Origin: Lonepinella koalarum
GTDB lineage: Bacteria; Pseudomonadota; Gammaproteobacteria; Enterobacterales; Pasteurellaceae
Direction: 5' to 3'
Length of the DNA: 64,000 bases
Assembly: GCF_004565475.1 (NCBI RefSeq)
Contig: NZ_SRHX01000008.1
Location: 1-64,000 of the forward strand
Shown here: positions 35,812 through 46,186 of the stretch, in pieces
How the letters are laid out: the number at the start of each line of letters is the position of its first letter
How positions within the stretch are numbered: the stretch's first letter is position 1
The notes under the pieces: model-generated
Databases searched by the model: none
What the model was told of the DNA's origin: nothing
Seen by the model: only the letters and a program-made list of their open reading frames with translations
Position numbers and translations under genes: made by a program

Positions 35812-37086
35812 TTACTTCAACAAGTATGCTCTTAACGCCACAAAATCAGCGTCCATTTCATCGGACAATAACGGCAATTTATTGTGTTTGTCCAAGGCTT
35901 CGGGCAGTGGCAATTCGATGTCTAAAATGCGTTCTACACTTTCTTTGAATTTGGCAGGGTGAGCGGTGCAAAGGAAAAGCCCTGTTTCGCCTGCTTGTAG
36001 TTGTTCGCTTAACACTTGGTAGGCAATCGCTCCGTGTGGTTCGCATAAATAACCTTGGGCGTATTGGGCTTTTAAGGCGGTTTCGGTTTGGGCATCATTT
36101 AATGCCCCACTGCCTAATTCGCTTAAATTCCAGCCGTTGCGTTTAAATAATTCTTCCACTCTTGGCCAGTTGTTTGGACGGCTGACATCCATGGCATTGG
36201 ACAGCGTTGCCACGGTGGCATTTGGCGACCATTCGCCTGTTTGTAAATAGCGTGGCACGGTGTCGTTGGCGTTGGTGGACGCAATAAAGCGTTTAATTGG
36301 TAAGCCCAAGGTTTTGGCGATTAAGCCTGCGGTTAAGTTGCCGAAATTGCCACTTGGCACGGACACCACCAAGTTTTGACGTTGTTCGGCGGTCAACTGT
36401 GCTGCCGCTTCAAAATAGTAGCAAACCTGTGCCAATAAACGGCTGATATTAATGGAGTTGGCAGAATTTAAGCCGATAGTTTGGCGGAGTGTTTCATCAT
36501 CAAAGGCTTGTTTTACCAAGGCTTGACAGGCATCAAAATCCGCATTAATCGCCACAGTGCGAATATTGCCGCCAAGGGTGCAGAATAATTTTTCTTGCAA
36601 CGGGCTGATTTTGCCTTTTGGATACAAAATCACCACTTCAATGTTTTCTAACCCGTAGAATGCGTGAGCCACGGCTGCTCCCGTGTCGCCCGAAGTGGCA
36701 GTCAAAATGGTGATTTTGCCATCTTTACGCACGGTAGCCAATGCTTGTGCCATAAAGCGACCGCCGAAATCCTTGAACGCCAAGGTGGGCCCGTGGAATA
36801 ATTCTAAGGCGTAAATATTGTCTGCCACTTTCGCCACAGGGGCAGGAAACGTAAAGGCGTTTTCAATCATGGCGTTAAGCTTATCCGTTGGGATTTCATC
36901 GCCGATTAATGCCCCTAAGATTTTTTGGCTACGTTCCACTAAGGGCAACGCCAACAGTTCGTCAATGTTGTGAAATTGGGGAATGGTTTCAGGGAAAAAT
37001 AGGCCCTGATCTTTGCCTAAACCTTGGCGGACGGCTTGGGCGAAGCTGACTTGTTCGGTTGGGTGTTTGATGTTGTATAAATTCAT
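35812..37086 (-). CDS. thrC: Threonine synthase
   Basis: A 424-residue PLP enzyme converting O-phosphohomoserine to threonine. The lysine that binds PLP is in LAFKDFGGRFMAQ; the phosphate-binding glycine loop is VPSGNFGNLTAG; the family N-terminus YNIKHPTEQVSFAQAV is present. It is the last gene of the thr operon, with a 109-bp gap from thrB that contains repeats. Confidence 0.98.
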   Translation of the reverse strand: MNLYNIKHPTEQVSFAQAVRQGLGKDQGLFFPETIPQFHNIDELLALPLVERSQKILGALIGDEIPTDKLNAMIENAFTFPAPVAKVADNIYALELFHGPTLAFKDFGGRFMAQALATVRKDGKITILTATSGDTGAAVAHAFYGLENIEVVILYPKGKISPLQEKLFCTLGGNIRTVAINADFDACQALVKQAFDDETLRQTIGLNSANSINISRLLAQVCYYFEAAAQLTAEQRQNLVVSVPSGNFGNLTAGLIAKTLGLPIKRFIASTNANDTVPRYLQTGEWSPNATVATLSNAMDVSRPNNWPRVEELFKRNGWNLSELGSGALNDAQTETALKAQYAQGYLCEPHGAIAYQVLSEQLQAGETGLFLCTAHPAKFKESVERILDIELPLPEALDKHNKLPLLSDEMDADFVALRAYLLK

Positions 37087-37130
37087 GGTTGTTCCGTTTT
37101 TGTCGTTTTTTTCATTTAATTGGGTGATTT

Positions 37131-37182
37131 GGGCGTATGCAATACGCTACGGTTGTTATGGGCGTATGCAATACGCCCCTAC
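37131..37182. repeat. Tandem short palindromic repeat between thrB and thrC
   Basis: GGGCGTATGCAATACGC occurs at 37131-37147 and again at 37160-37176, the second extended to a perfect GGGCGTAT/ATACGCCC palindrome and followed by CCTACG. The unit resembles a small dispersed palindrome known from other gammaproteobacterial genomes, though I cannot name the family. It lies inside the thr operon. Confidence 0.75.
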
Positions 37183-37195
37183 GAATAATGACATT

Positions 37196-38146
37196 CTACC
37201 CCAATTCCCTTGCCCCTGCATTATCCACTTTGCAAATATGCACAAAACCCTCGTTGTTTTGCAGATAATGGTTTTCAAGGTAATTTGCCACTTTGGTTGC
37301 CGTGGCTAAATCTGGCGTAATGCTAAACATAGTGGGTCCTGATCCTGAAATGCCACTCACCAATGCCCCGAGATCGCGGCTGGCTTGTTTCACTTCGGCG
37401 AAGTTTGGCAATAATGCTGCTCGATAAGGTTCGGCGATGACATCTTTCATCATAATCGCCGCCAACACATCTTGCCCCGTGTGGCACGCATGCACAAAAC
37501 TGCCTAAATGGCGACCGTGGGCGATCATATCTTGACGAGTGTAGCTTTTCGGCAAAATGGCACGGGCTTCGGCGGTGGACACTTCAATGCCCGGATACGC
37601 CAACACCCAATACCAGCTGTCAAAAAACGGTAATTTTTGGCTGATATTGCCTAAACTTTGCACCATTAACTGCACACCACCCAAATAACAAGGTGCCACA
37701 TTATCATAATGAATCGAGCCTGAAATGCGACCTTCCAACTCGCCCATCATTTCCAATAATTCCATTTTTGAGAACGGTTGATCATGGAAATTATTCAACG
37801 CTACCAAGGCTGCCACAATAGAGCAAGCACTTGAGCCAAGCCCAGAACCAATCGGCATATTTTTTTCAAGGGTTAAACGTAAGCCTTTGGTTTTTCCGCC
37901 ACGCAATTTAAAGCGTTCGCTAAATAACACATAGGCTTGATAGACAATATTTTTTTGCGGTTCTTTAGGCAATTTCCGCACAAAATAACCTGCATTTTCC
38001 AGCTCAAAACCCTGCTCAATTTCTTCAATCTGCACCACATCGCCAAGCAACGAGCCGTCAATGGGCGAAATCGCCGCCCCGAGCGTGTCAAAGCCCACGT
38101 TAATATTGGCACTGGATGCAGGGGCATAAATTCGTAATGTTGTCAT
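37196..38146 (-). CDS. thrB: Homoserine kinase
   Basis: A 316-residue GHMP kinase that phosphorylates homoserine. The ATP-binding motif is [13 protein letters not shown] at residues 90-103, with N-terminal [17 protein letters not shown] and C-terminal [17 protein letters not shown] (motif 3). It lies 35 bp downstream of thrA. Confidence 0.98.
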   Translation of the reverse strand: MTTLRIYAPASSANINVGFDTLGAAISPIDGSLLGDVVQIEEIEQGFELENAGYFVRKLPKEPQKNIVYQAYVLFSERFKLRGGKTKGLRLTLEKNMPIGSGLGSSACSIVAALVALNNFHDQPFSKMELLEMMGELEGRISGSIHYDNVAPCYLGGVQLMVQSLGNISQKLPFFDSWYWVLAYPGIEVSTAEARAILPKSYTRQDMIAHGRHLGSFVHACHTGQDVLAAIMMKDVIAEPYRAALLPNFAEVKQASRDLGALVSGISGSGPTMFSITPDLATATKVANYLENHYLQNNEGFVHICKVDNAGARELG

Positions 38147-38181
38147 ACTGGCTGTCCTTATTGCTATTCTTTTTGCCGTTA

Positions 38182-40632
38182 TTAGGATTTCAATGTTCTG
38201 AGAATATCGGCAAAGATTCCTGCGGCAGTCACCGCATTACCCGCCCCATAACCACGCAATAACAACGGAATCGGCTGGTAATAGCGAGTGTAAAACGCCA
38301 ACGCATTTTCACCGTTTTTCACTTTATATAAAGGATCATCACCGTCCACGGCAACAATAGACACCTTACATTTGCCGTTTTCAATCTGACCCACATAACG
38401 CAATACTTTCCCATCGGCTTTGGCTTTTGCTACTCGCTGTGCAAATTCCGCATCTAATTGCGGTAACATTGCCATAAATTCATCGACATTTTTGCCTTCG
38501 CTAAAGCCTTTTGGTAGCACACTATCTACTTCAATATCGTCTAATTCAAGGTTTAAACCAATTTCACGGGCTAAAATTAATAGCTTACGTGCCACATCAG
38601 TCCCCGATAAATCATCTCTTGGATCAGGTTCGGTAAAGCCTTTTTCACGTGCAAGTGCGGTGATTTCTGATAGAGTTTTGCCCGTTTCTAATTCACCAAA
38701 AATAAAGGATAATGAGCCTGATAAAATACCGTTAAATTTCACCACATCATCACCGGCAGCGAGCAGATTTTGTAAGTTTTCAATCACCGGCAAACCGGCG
38801 CCCACATTGGTATCATACAAAAACTTACGCTGTGTGCCACGCGAATTTTCACGCAGTAAATTATAGTATTCGAGTTCTCGAGTATTTGCCTTTTTATTCG
38901 GTGTCACCACGTGAAACCCTTCACTTAACGCACGCGCATATAAAGCTGGCACAGAATCGGAAGATGTACAATCCACAAAGACCGGATTGACCACATGATG
39001 TAATTTAATAAATGACAATAACACATCAAAATCAGAAGGTTGCATCGCATGGGCTAAATCTTCTTTCCAATTGTCCAAATTCAAGCCATTTTCATTGAGC
39101 AGCATTTTATTCGAATTGGCTAAGGCACACACTCGGATTTCAATATCCTTTTTTGCTAAATATTCCCGCTGACGTTTAATTTGCTCAATTAACTCGCTAC
39201 CGACGCCGCCAACGCCGACCAGAAACATATCCACCACTTTTTTGTTATTAAAAAGAGATTGGTGGGTAGCACGTACGGCTTCAATGGCTTTATTTAAAGG
39301 TACCACGGCAGAAATAGAACGTTCCGAAGATCCTTGTGCAATCGCCACAATACTAATATTCGCACTGGCTAACGCAGAAAAAAAGTTAGCCGCAATCCCC
39401 TTGGCTTGTTTCATGCCATCGCCAACCACTGAAATAATAGATAAATCATGGCTCACTTCCACAGGATCAAGGGCTTTGGACGCTAATTCATTGGCAAATT
39501 CCACATTTAAAGCAGCTTTAGCTTTATCCATGGCTTTGGTTGGCACACAGAAACTAATGCTATATTCAGAAGAAGATTGGGTAATTAAAATCACCGACAC
39601 ACCCGCTTTTGACATAGTAGAAAACACTCGCGCGGCCATGCCGACCATACCTTGCATACCTGCGCCAGACACATTAAACATGGCGACATTATCCAAATTG
39701 GTGATCCCTTTCACTTGCAAACCATTAGATGCACGTTCTTCTCCGTCAATGATAGAACCTGGAGCATCCGGGTTGCCGGTATTTTTGATTAAGCAAGGAA
39801 TTTTCGGTTCTACCAACGGTCCGATAGTGCGTGGATGAATCACTTTCGCACCGAAATAAGACAACTCCATGGCTTCACGATAAGAAAGGCTTGGTAATAA
39901 GCGCGCATCTGGTACTAAACGAGGATCACAAGTAAATACACCATCTACATCCGTCCAAATTTCACATACACTGGCATGTAAACAGGCTGCCAAACAAGCC
40001 GCTGAATAATCTGAACCATTACGGCCTAACAGCACGAGTTCGCCTTTTTCATTACCCGCCGTAAACCCAGCCATAAGTACTACATTTTTGGTTGGGATTG
40101 AACTAGCATCAACACGTTTAGTAGATTCGGCAATATCGACGCTACTTTCTAAATAGGAACCATTGGCTAATAATTTTTGTACCGGATCAATTAAGGTCAC
40201 CTGATAACCACAGGCTTCAAACCAAGCTTTCATCATCGCAATAGATAACTTCTCACCACGACAGTCAATGGTCGCTTTCACCGCATCATCTACTTTACCT
40301 GCTTGGCGAATTTCCGCATCTAATTGTTTAATTTGAGCAAATTCTGCATCAATTAAGGATTTTGTACCAGCCAAATCAAATTTATTATTTTTTTCATGTA
40401 ATCCATTGATAATATTATAGAAAATATCAAGTGCTTCACTAAAATGATCTTCGGTAGGTTGGTTTAGACTGGCTTTTTCTGAAATGGCGACAAGGTGGTT
40501 GGTGATTTTAGCGGGTGCCGATAAAACCCCCGCTGCCTGTTCTTCTAAATGGGCTTTTTCAATAAGCTCTGCTGCTTGTAAAAAACGTTCAGGGTTAGCT
40601 AAAGAAGTGCCACCAAATTTGAGTACTCGCAT
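38182..40632 (-). CDS. thrA: Bifunctional aspartokinase I/homoserine dehydrogenase I
   Basis: An 816-residue fusion (E. coli 820). Residues 1-290 are the aspartokinase ([29 protein letters not shown]), 310-455 two ACT domains that bind threonine, and 465-816 the homoserine dehydrogenase ([18 protein letters not shown] site; [23 protein letters not shown]). It catalyses the first and third steps of threonine synthesis and is feedback-inhibited by threonine. It follows the thrL attenuator. Confidence 0.98.
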   Translation of the reverse strand: MRVLKFGGTSLANPERFLQAAELIEKAHLEEQAAGVLSAPAKITNHLVAISEKASLNQPTEDHFSEALDIFYNIINGLHEKNNKFDLAGTKSLIDAEFAQIKQLDAEIRQAGKVDDAVKATIDCRGEKLSIAMMKAWFEACGYQVTLIDPVQKLLANGSYLESSVDIAESTKRVDASSIPTKNVVLMAGFTAGNEKGELVLLGRNGSDYSAACLAACLHASVCEIWTDVDGVFTCDPRLVPDARLLPSLSYREAMELSYFGAKVIHPRTIGPLVEPKIPCLIKNTGNPDAPGSIIDGEERASNGLQVKGITNLDNVAMFNVSGAGMQGMVGMAARVFSTMSKAGVSVILITQSSSEYSISFCVPTKAMDKAKAALNVEFANELASKALDPVEVSHDLSIISVVGDGMKQAKGIAANFFSALASANISIVAIAQGSSERSISAVVPLNKAIEAVRATHQSLFNNKKVVDMFLVGVGGVGSELIEQIKRQREYLAKKDIEIRVCALANSNKMLLNENGLNLDNWKEDLAHAMQPSDFDVLLSFIKLHHVVNPVFVDCTSSDSVPALYARALSEGFHVVTPNKKANTRELEYYNLLRENSRGTQRKFLYDTNVGAGLPVIENLQNLLAAGDDVVKFNGILSGSLSFIFGELETGKTLSEITALAREKGFTEPDPRDDLSGTDVARKLLILAREIGLNLELDDIEVDSVLPKGFSEGKNVDEFMAMLPQLDAEFAQRVAKAKADGKVLRYVGQIENGKCKVSIVAVDGDDPLYKVKNGENALAFYTRYYQPIPLLLRGYGAGNAVTAAGIFADILRTLKS

Positions 40633-40671
40633 AATGTTTCCTTAATGTTGTGAATATTTAAAATTTTGTAT

Positions 40672-40704
40672 AAAAAAACCCGCACTTTTAACCAGTTGCG
40701 GGTT
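40672..40704 (-). terminator. Attenuator of the thr operon
   Basis: On the minus strand AACCCGCA and TGCGGGTT form a stem followed by seven T, between thrL and thrA. The left part lies 20 bases after the thrL stop. This is the intrinsic terminator through which ribosome position on the leader peptide controls read-through. The arm carries a near-match to the uptake signal. Confidence 0.85.
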
Positions 40705-40724
40705 TCGTTGAATCTTATTACGCA

Positions 40725-40796
40725 CTAACCCGCCCCATTAATCGTCATAATAGTGGTGGTCATAATCATCATTGCAAAAGTGCGGTTTAATTGCAT
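40725..40796 (-). CDS. thrL: thr operon leader peptide
   Basis: A 23-codon frame on the minus strand from ATG 40796 (GGAAAAAACGA before it) to TAG 40725. After MQLNRTFA it has a run of Thr and Ile codons, five Thr and three Ile within ten residues (MTTTIMTI), then NGAG. E. coli ThrL has the same design and a similar GNGAG ending. Starvation for charged tRNA-Thr or tRNA-Ile would stall the ribosome here and prevent the terminator at 40672-40704. An internal ATG at 40772 is an alternative start without a ribosome site. An uptake signal is embedded in codons 4-8. Confidence 0.88.
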   Translation of the reverse strand: MQLNRTFAMMIMTTTIMTINGAG

Positions 40797-40810
40797 TCGT
40801 TTTTTCCGAA

Positions 40811-40832
40811 ATTTCTAACTGATGCTAGAAAT
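40811..40832. promoter_or_regulatory. Palindrome overlapping the thr promoter
   Basis: ATTTCTA (40811-40817) and TAGAAAT (40826-40832) form a 7-bp inverted repeat with an 8-base loop, overlapping the -10 box and expected start point of the thr transcript. It could be an operator or a 5' hairpin of the leader RNA. No regulator is suggested by sequence. Confidence 0.4.
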
Positions 40833-40856
40833 ACCGAAATTTTTTAGGATTGTCAA
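40828..40856 (-). promoter_or_regulatory. Sigma-70 promoter of the thr operon
   Basis: On the minus strand TTGACA (40856-40851) and TATTTC (40833-40828) are 17 bases apart, about 32 bases before the thrL start. The -35 is consensus and the -10 imperfect. Confidence 0.65.
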
Positions 40857-40960
40857 ATAGAAAATAAAAAAATAACACTAAAAATTATCCTTGATGCTTA
40901 TTTTTTAGAAATCAGCTAAAATAGATTCTTTAAATTGAAAATTATTGAACACAGACAACA

Positions 40961-41665
40961 ATGCAAATTCAAGATAATTTAATCCATATTCACCAACAAA
41001 TTAGTCAAGCCTGCCAACAAACGAATCGGTTAGCGGATTCAGTACAGTTATTAGCCGTATCAAAAACCAAAACTGTACAAGATATTCAACAAGCTATAAA
41101 TGCTGGACAACAGGCTTTTGGCGAAAATTATGTACAAGAAGGCGTGGAGAAAATTCAATATTTTGCGCAAAAAGGCATTCCTTTAACTTGGCATTTTATC
41201 GGTCCGTTACAATCCAATAAATCACGTTTAGTGGCAGAACATTTTGACTGGATGCAAACCCTTGATCGTGTCAAAATTGCTGAACGATTAAATAAACAAC
41301 GTCCAATGGGAAAACCACCGTTAAATGTCCTTATTCAAATTAATATTAGCGATGAAAACAGTAAAGCCGGTATTCAACCGAAAGAAATGTTGGGGTTAGC
41401 AAAACACATTGAAAATTTACCTCACTTACGTTTACGTGGATTGATGGCAATTCCCGCCCCAACAGATAATATGCCCCAGCAAAAAATGGCATTGAGTGCG
41501 ATGTATGTTTTATTTGAACAACTAAAAAAAGCTTTTCCTGAACAACAAATTGACACGCTCTCAATGGGTATGACCAGTGATATGGAAACGGCGATTGCTT
41601 GTGGTTCCACGATGGTACGAATCGGTACGGCAATTTTTGGTAAACGTCATTATTCGACTAACTAA
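40961..41665 (+). CDS. yggS: YggS/PLPBP-family pyridoxal phosphate-binding protein
   Basis: A 234-residue TIM-barrel protein with PLP bound to the lysine of LLAVSKTKTVQ. FGENYVQE, WHFIGPLQSNKS, NISDENSKAGI and SMGMTSDMETAIACGSTMVRIG are the family blocks. It keeps free PLP in balance and has no catalytic activity known. It stands alone, reading away from the thr operon with a 328-bp divergent spacer that holds the thr leader. Confidence 0.96.
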   Translation: MQIQDNLIHIHQQISQACQQTNRLADSVQLLAVSKTKTVQDIQQAINAGQQAFGENYVQEGVEKIQYFAQKGIPLTWHFIGPLQSNKSRLVAEHFDWMQTLDRVKIAERLNKQRPMGKPPLNVLIQINISDENSKAGIQPKEMLGLAKHIENLPHLRLRGLMAIPAPTDNMPQQKMALSAMYVLFEQLKKAFPEQQIDTLSMGMTSDMETAIACGSTMVRIGTAIFGKRHYSTN

Positions 41666-41724
41666 TTAACAAAATTATGTTATAATTTACTAATTTAACC
41701 CTATATTAATTTAACACAATAAAC

Positions 41725-42336
41725 ATGAATATTCGTTGGACAGTTATTCTCGCTATCATTACATTGATCTTATTAGGCTGGTTTTATTCGTTAAATCAGA
41801 CAGATAGTGAATTAGCTGAATTAATTAAACAGGAAGAAAGCCCTGAATACGTTGGGAACAAAATGAATACCGTGATATATTCTCCCACTGGTGCCAAACA
41901 ATATGTAGCATTGTCTGAAAAGGTGGAATATTACGAATACGATGGACATACGGATTTCTACACCCCGATAGTCTATTTATTTGACATTCAACACGAAAAA
42001 ATCCAACAAACAGAAAGTTGGAAATTGAGTGCGAACAAAGCCACATTAACCAAAGATAATATGTTGTATTTAGACGGTAATGTGTTGGGTGAAAGTTTAT
42101 TGCCACAGTCTAAATTACAGCGTTTTGAAACGGAAAGTGCGGTGGTTAATTTGACTACGCAAGATATTAGTTCCGATAAACAAGTAAAAATTAACGGTTT
42201 AAATTTTACCTCTATAGGATTGAAATTAACCGGTAATTTACAACAACAAGTCGCCACATTGAAAGAACAGGTGAAAACTCACTATGAAATTAGTAAAACA
42301 AATGATGAAACCGATGAATCCCAAAATGAACAATAG
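41725..42336 (+). CDS. lptC: LPS export protein LptC
   Basis: A 203-residue bitopic inner-membrane protein: N-terminal helix ILAIITLILLGWFYSL, then a periplasmic beta-jellyroll domain (PTGAKQYVALSEKVEYYEYDG region) that receives LPS from LptBFG and hands it to LptA. Length is close to E. coli LptC (191). It starts the lptC-lptA-lptB cluster, and its last 53 bases overlap lptA. Confidence 0.93.
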   Translation: MNIRWTVILAIITLILLGWFYSLNQTDSELAELIKQEESPEYVGNKMNTVIYSPTGAKQYVALSEKVEYYEYDGHTDFYTPIVYLFDIQHEKIQQTESWKLSANKATLTKDNMLYLDGNVLGESLLPQSKLQRFETESAVVNLTTQDISSDKQVKINGLNFTSIGLKLTGNLQQQVATLKEQVKTHYEISKTNDETDESQNEQ

Positions 42337-42838
42337 AATTATGCTATTAACCGCGTTAATAATGACGTCGGTATCTGCTTTTGCATTAAAAGATGATACT
42401 AATCAACCGATTAGTATTACATCTGATAATCAATCCTTAGATATGGAAAATAGCGTAGTTACGTTTACCGACAATGTGGTGATTACCCAAGGCTCCATTT
42501 TAATTAAAGCCAATAAAGTCACTATTACTCGTCCGCCAGAAAATTCTGGTAAAAAAGAAACAGTGGAGGCTTTTGGTAGCCCTGTGAGTTTTCACCAATT
42601 GTTAGATGACGGCAAACCGGTGGATGGCAAAGCCAATAAAGTCCATTATGACTTAGGCGCGGAATTTTTAACCCTAACAGGCAATGCGGAACTCAAACAG
42701 TTAGACAGTCAGATTAATGGTGAACGTATTACTTATGATGTTAAAAAACAACAACTTAAAGCAAATGGTTCAAACGGAACCCGAGTTAAAACCATATTAA
42801 TTCCAACCCAGTTAAACGATAACAAAACGAAAAAATAA
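42284..42838 (+). CDS. lptA: LPS transport periplasmic protein LptA
   Basis: A 184-residue protein with a signal peptide (IMLLTALIMTSVSAFA) after a basic N-terminus and an OstA-like domain: PISITSDNQSLDMENSVVTF, then NVVITQGSILIKANKV. It forms the periplasmic bridge for LPS. The ATG at 42284 follows AGGTGAAAACTCACT and lies within lptC; later ATGs would shorten only the positive head of the signal peptide. Confidence 0.94.
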   Translation: MKLVKQMMKPMNPKMNNRIMLLTALIMTSVSAFALKDDTNQPISITSDNQSLDMENSVVTFTDNVVITQGSILIKANKVTITRPPENSGKKETVEAFGSPVSFHQLLDDGKPVDGKANKVHYDLGAEFLTLTGNAELKQLDSQINGERITYDVKKQQLKANGSNGTRVKTILIPTQLNDNKTKK

Positions 42839-42849
42839 GGTAAGCGAAG

Positions 42850-43575
42850 ATGGCCGTATTAAACGCTGAGAACCTAGCAAAAAGTTATAAAAGCCGCAAA
42901 GTCGTCTGTGACGTGAGTTTCACCGTGAAATCGGGGGAAATCGTAGGATTGCTTGGACCAAATGGTGCAGGTAAAACCACGTCTTTCTATATGGTGGTTG
43001 GATTAGTGCGTCATGATGAAGGCAAAATCAGCATTGATAATGAAGATGTCAGTCTGTTACCTATGCATAATCGGGCACAAAAAGGAATCGGTTATTTACC
43101 ACAAGAAGCCTCTATCTTTCGCCGGTTAAGTGTGTATGATAATTTAATGGCAGTATTAGAAATTCGTAAAGATTTAAATTCCGTACAACGTAAAGACAGA
43201 GCGGATGAGTTAATTGATGAATTTAATATTGGACATATTCGTGATAATCTAGGGCAATCTTTGTCAGGCGGTGAGCGTCGCCGAGTGGAAATTGCGCGTG
43301 CCTTAGCGGCTAATCCCAAATTTATTTTGTTAGATGAACCCTTTGCCGGAGTTGACCCCATTTCGGTAATCGACATTAAGAAAATCATTACAGATTTACG
43401 TAATCGTGGTTTAGGCGTGTTAATCACTGACCACAATGTGCGTGAAACCCTTGATGTGTGTGAACGTGCTTATATTGTGAGCGCCGGGCATATGATTGCT
43501 ACGGGCACACCAAGTGAAGTGATGAATAACGAACAGGTTAAACGTGTTTATCTTGGTGAAGAATTTAAATTATAA
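42850..43575 (+). CDS. lptB: LPS export ABC transporter ATPase LptB
   Basis: A 241-residue ATPase with Walker [12 protein letters not shown]-loop [11 protein letters not shown], signature [15 protein letters not shown], Walker [14 protein letters not shown] and H-loop TDHNVRET. It powers extraction of LPS by LptFG. It follows lptA by 11 bp. In E. coli rpoN and hpf come next; here ptsN follows directly. Confidence 0.98.
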   Translation: MAVLNAENLAKSYKSRKVVCDVSFTVKSGEIVGLLGPNGAGKTTSFYMVVGLVRHDEGKISIDNEDVSLLPMHNRAQKGIGYLPQEASIFRRLSVYDNLMAVLEIRKDLNSVQRKDRADELIDEFNIGHIRDNLGQSLSGGERRRVEIARALAANPKFILLDEPFAGVDPISVIDIKKIITDLRNRGLGVLITDHNVRETLDVCERAYIVSAGHMIATGTPSEVMNNEQVKRVYLGEEFKL

Positions 43576-43586
43576 AGAAGAAAACC

Positions 43587-44072
43587 ATGGCAAAATTTAC
43601 CGCACTTTTACGTCCTGAAAATATTCGTCAAGGCGTTATTTGTTCAAGTAAAAAAACGGCATTAGAAATGGTGGCTGGTATTTTAGCTAAACAAGCAAAT
43701 GTTGATGAAGTTGAATGCTTTGAAAGTCTATTTAATCGAGAAAAATTAGGTTGCACAGCACTCGGTAATGGTATCGCTATGCCTCGAGCTCGTCTATCAC
43801 AAGGAGATAAGGTATTTGCGGTATTTTTACAATTAAATACTCCTATTGATTATGAAGCAGCAGATAAACGAGAAGTAGATTTAATTTTAGCCGTGATTAT
43901 TCCTGAACAACTTTGTCAAACTTATACTCCAATTCTGGTAGAATTAAGTGAAAAATTAAAAGACAAAACTCTGGATAAACAGCTTAGATCCGCGCAAAGT
44001 GCGGAGGAAATTTGGCAAATTTTTCAACATTTTGATGATCATAAACAAGAAAATATAGATTCAACAACATAG
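43587..44072 (+). CDS. ptsN: PtsN-like (EIIA-Ntr) protein lacking the phospho-histidine
   Basis: A 161-residue EIIA domain of the fructose/mannitol type. The family motif GIAxPH around E. coli H73 reads [11 protein letters not shown] here, with arginine 67 (codon CGA) in place of the phosphorylated histidine. The rest of the fold ([36 protein letters not shown]) is well kept. The protein should therefore not accept phosphate, though it could still bind partners such as TrkA, KdpD or the stringent factor. It lies between lptB and rapZ, as in E. coli without rpoN and hpf. Confidence 0.9.
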   Translation: MAKFTALLRPENIRQGVICSSKKTALEMVAGILAKQANVDEVECFESLFNREKLGCTALGNGIAMPRARLSQGDKVFAVFLQLNTPIDYEAADKREVDLILAVIIPEQLCQTYTPILVELSEKLKDKTLDKQLRSAQSAEEIWQIFQHFDDHKQENIDSTT

Positions 44073-44092
44073 CCACATTATTGAGAGAATTT

Positions 44093-44953
44093 ATGGAATT
44101 GATTATTGTTAGCGGACGCTCAGGAGCAGGAAAATCAGTTGCTTTACGTGCTTTAGAAGACATCGGCTATTATTGTGTCGATAATTTACCTATTGAATTA
44201 CTCCCTCAACTAGCCAAAATTCTCTCAAAAAACCAGCAGCTTGCGGCGGTGAGTGTCGATATTCGTAATCTCCCTGATTCAGCAGAATCCTTAGAACAAA
44301 GAATTATTCAGCTATCAGAACAACATCAAGTAAAAATTATTTTCTTAGATGCGGATCAGGATGTGTTAATTCGACGCTACAGTGATTCTCGTCGCCCTCA
44401 CCCACTTTCATCGATCAAAGATATTTCCCTTGAAGTCGCCATTAATGCTGAACGTGATTATCTTGAACCTTTATATCAGCAAGCCAATATCATCATAGAT
44501 ACCACGGAATTATCCACCCACGAGCTGGCTGAAAAATTGCGAAAGTTCTTGCGTGGTGAAAATAATAAAGCACTTAAAATCGTGGTGGAATCCTTTGGCT
44601 TTAAATATGGTATTCCTCTTGATGCGGATTATGTATTTGACGTACGTTTTCTCCCCAACCCCCATTGGGATCCCTCTTTACGCTCAATGACTGGCTTAGA
44701 ACAACCCGTCATTGACTTTTTGCAACGACATACCGAAGTGCATAATTTTATTTACCAAACACGTAACTTTATCGAAACTTGGCTCCCAATGTTAGAGAAC
44801 AACAACCGCAGTTATTTAACCATTGCCATTGGTTGTACTGGTGGAAAACATCGTTCAGTGTATATTGCCGAACAAATTGGCAAGTATTTTAAAGATAAAG
44901 GGAAAAATGTATCAATTCAGCATAATTCCTTGAAGAACCATAAATCAAATTAA
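44093..44953 (+). CDS. rapZ: RNase adapter protein RapZ
   Basis: A 286-residue protein (E. coli 284). The N-terminal kinase-like domain has Walker [17 protein letters not shown] and Walker B-like FLDAD; the C-terminal RNA-binding domain includes [18 protein letters not shown] and [13 protein letters not shown]. It targets small RNAs for RNase E and controls GlmS, or binds metabolites. The start is ATG 44093 behind GAGAG; a TTG 12 bases upstream is unlikely. No npr gene follows. Confidence 0.96.
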   Translation: MELIIVSGRSGAGKSVALRALEDIGYYCVDNLPIELLPQLAKILSKNQQLAAVSVDIRNLPDSAESLEQRIIQLSEQHQVKIIFLDADQDVLIRRYSDSRRPHPLSSIKDISLEVAINAERDYLEPLYQQANIIIDTTELSTHELAEKLRKFLRGENNKALKIVVESFGFKYGIPLDADYVFDVRFLPNPHWDPSLRSMTGLEQPVIDFLQRHTEVHNFIYQTRNFIETWLPMLENNNRSYLTIAIGCTGGKHRSVYIAEQIGKYFKDKGKNVSIQHNSLKNHKSN

Positions 44954-45199
44954 AAGTGCGGTGGAAATTTTCGTTATTCTGTCGTGCTTGCCCCAAATTT
45001 TTTCAAACTAGCAATGTGATTGTATAAGTTTATCCAATAATTATAGAAATAGATGATTATTGAGTGTTTATTGATAGGTTGATATTTTAACTTTTCAAGG
45101 CTGGTACTGACAGAATGTTGATAATCTTTTCTGTTCTGTTACAATCAAGTTCTGAGATTCGCCCTGTCTATTAGAATATTGCCAAAGGCTATTATCACT

Positions 45200-46090
45200 A
45201 TGAACTTGAAACATATGCGTTATTTTTTGGCTGTCGCACAGGAAGCCAATTTTGGTCGAGCGGCACAGCGCCTACATATCGCACAGCCTCCTTTAACTCG
45301 TCAAATTCGTGCTTTAGAAGAAGAGTTGGGTACAGATCTGTTCGTTCGTACAACCAAAGGAGCAGAATTGACTGAAGCAGGAGAAGTACTACTGGCTGAG
45401 GTACCCAATATACTCTCCTTGGTTCAACGTGCTAAAGAACAGACCCAACTTGCCAGCCAAGGAATGCTTGGTCGCTTGGATATTGGTATTTTCAGTTCTG
45501 GCGTACTATATGTTATCCCGCAATTATTGGCACGTTTTCACGCCCAACGCCCGGGGGTACGTATCGGTTTGCACAATATGACTAAGTACGAGCAAATAGA
45601 AGCGCTACGTGAGCGACGTATCAGCATTGGTTTTACTCGTTTTACACCACAGGAGGACGACATTGCAGTAGGCACTATATTGCAAGAACCCTTTATGGTT
45701 GCCCTATATGAGGACCACCCGCTCTGTCAACAAACACTGATTAAGCTGGCTGATTTAGCCGGCGAGTCTATTATTCTCTATCCCAATTTTCCCACCCATG
45801 GTTTGGCGCAAGAAGTCAGACAGGCTTTTGAGCACGAAGGGTGTAATTTAACGGTCGGTTGGGAAACGGAGGATTTCATTACGGCTATCGCTCTAGTTGC
45901 TAGCCGTCTCGGACTTTGTATTACGACCGCTTCTGTCGCCAATTTAAATTTGCCGGGCGTGGTTTATCGTCCTTTAATCAGCAAATATCTACAATATATA
46001 GAACTCAACTATTTGTATCGACACAATGATAATTCTCCCGCGTTGCGGGCTTTTCTGGATGTTGTGCAGCAGTATCAGCATAGTGAATAA
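45200..46090 (+). CDS. LysR regulator of the catechol genes (BenM/CatM-like)
   Basis: A 296-residue regulator. Winged helix: MNLKHMRYFLAVAQEANFGR, then AQPPLTRQIRALEEELGTDL, the form common in CatM/BenM/CbnR, which respond to muconate or benzoate. Effector domain from about residue 90 (GRLDIGIFSSG). The start is ATG 45200; a TTG frame extends seven codons upstream. It lies 165 bp before the extradiol dioxygenase on the same strand, which suggests control of that gene and of the convergent dmp operon. Confidence 0.88.
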   Translation: MNLKHMRYFLAVAQEANFGRAAQRLHIAQPPLTRQIRALEEELGTDLFVRTTKGAELTEAGEVLLAEVPNILSLVQRAKEQTQLASQGMLGRLDIGIFSSGVLYVIPQLLARFHAQRPGVRIGLHNMTKYEQIEALRERRISIGFTRFTPQEDDIAVGTILQEPFMVALYEDHPLCQQTLIKLADLAGESIILYPNFPTHGLAQEVRQAFEHEGCNLTVGWETEDFITAIALVASRLGLCITTASVANLNLPGVVYRPLISKYLQYIELNYLYRHNDNSPALRAFLDVVQQYQHSE

Positions 46091-46186
46091 TCACAATTAT
46101 TACGACCGATTTTACGCTGTTTTTCCTGCTAAATTTCCTTACATTTTAGGTATCAAGACAAACAAAAAAAAGTATTGGATTCATCT

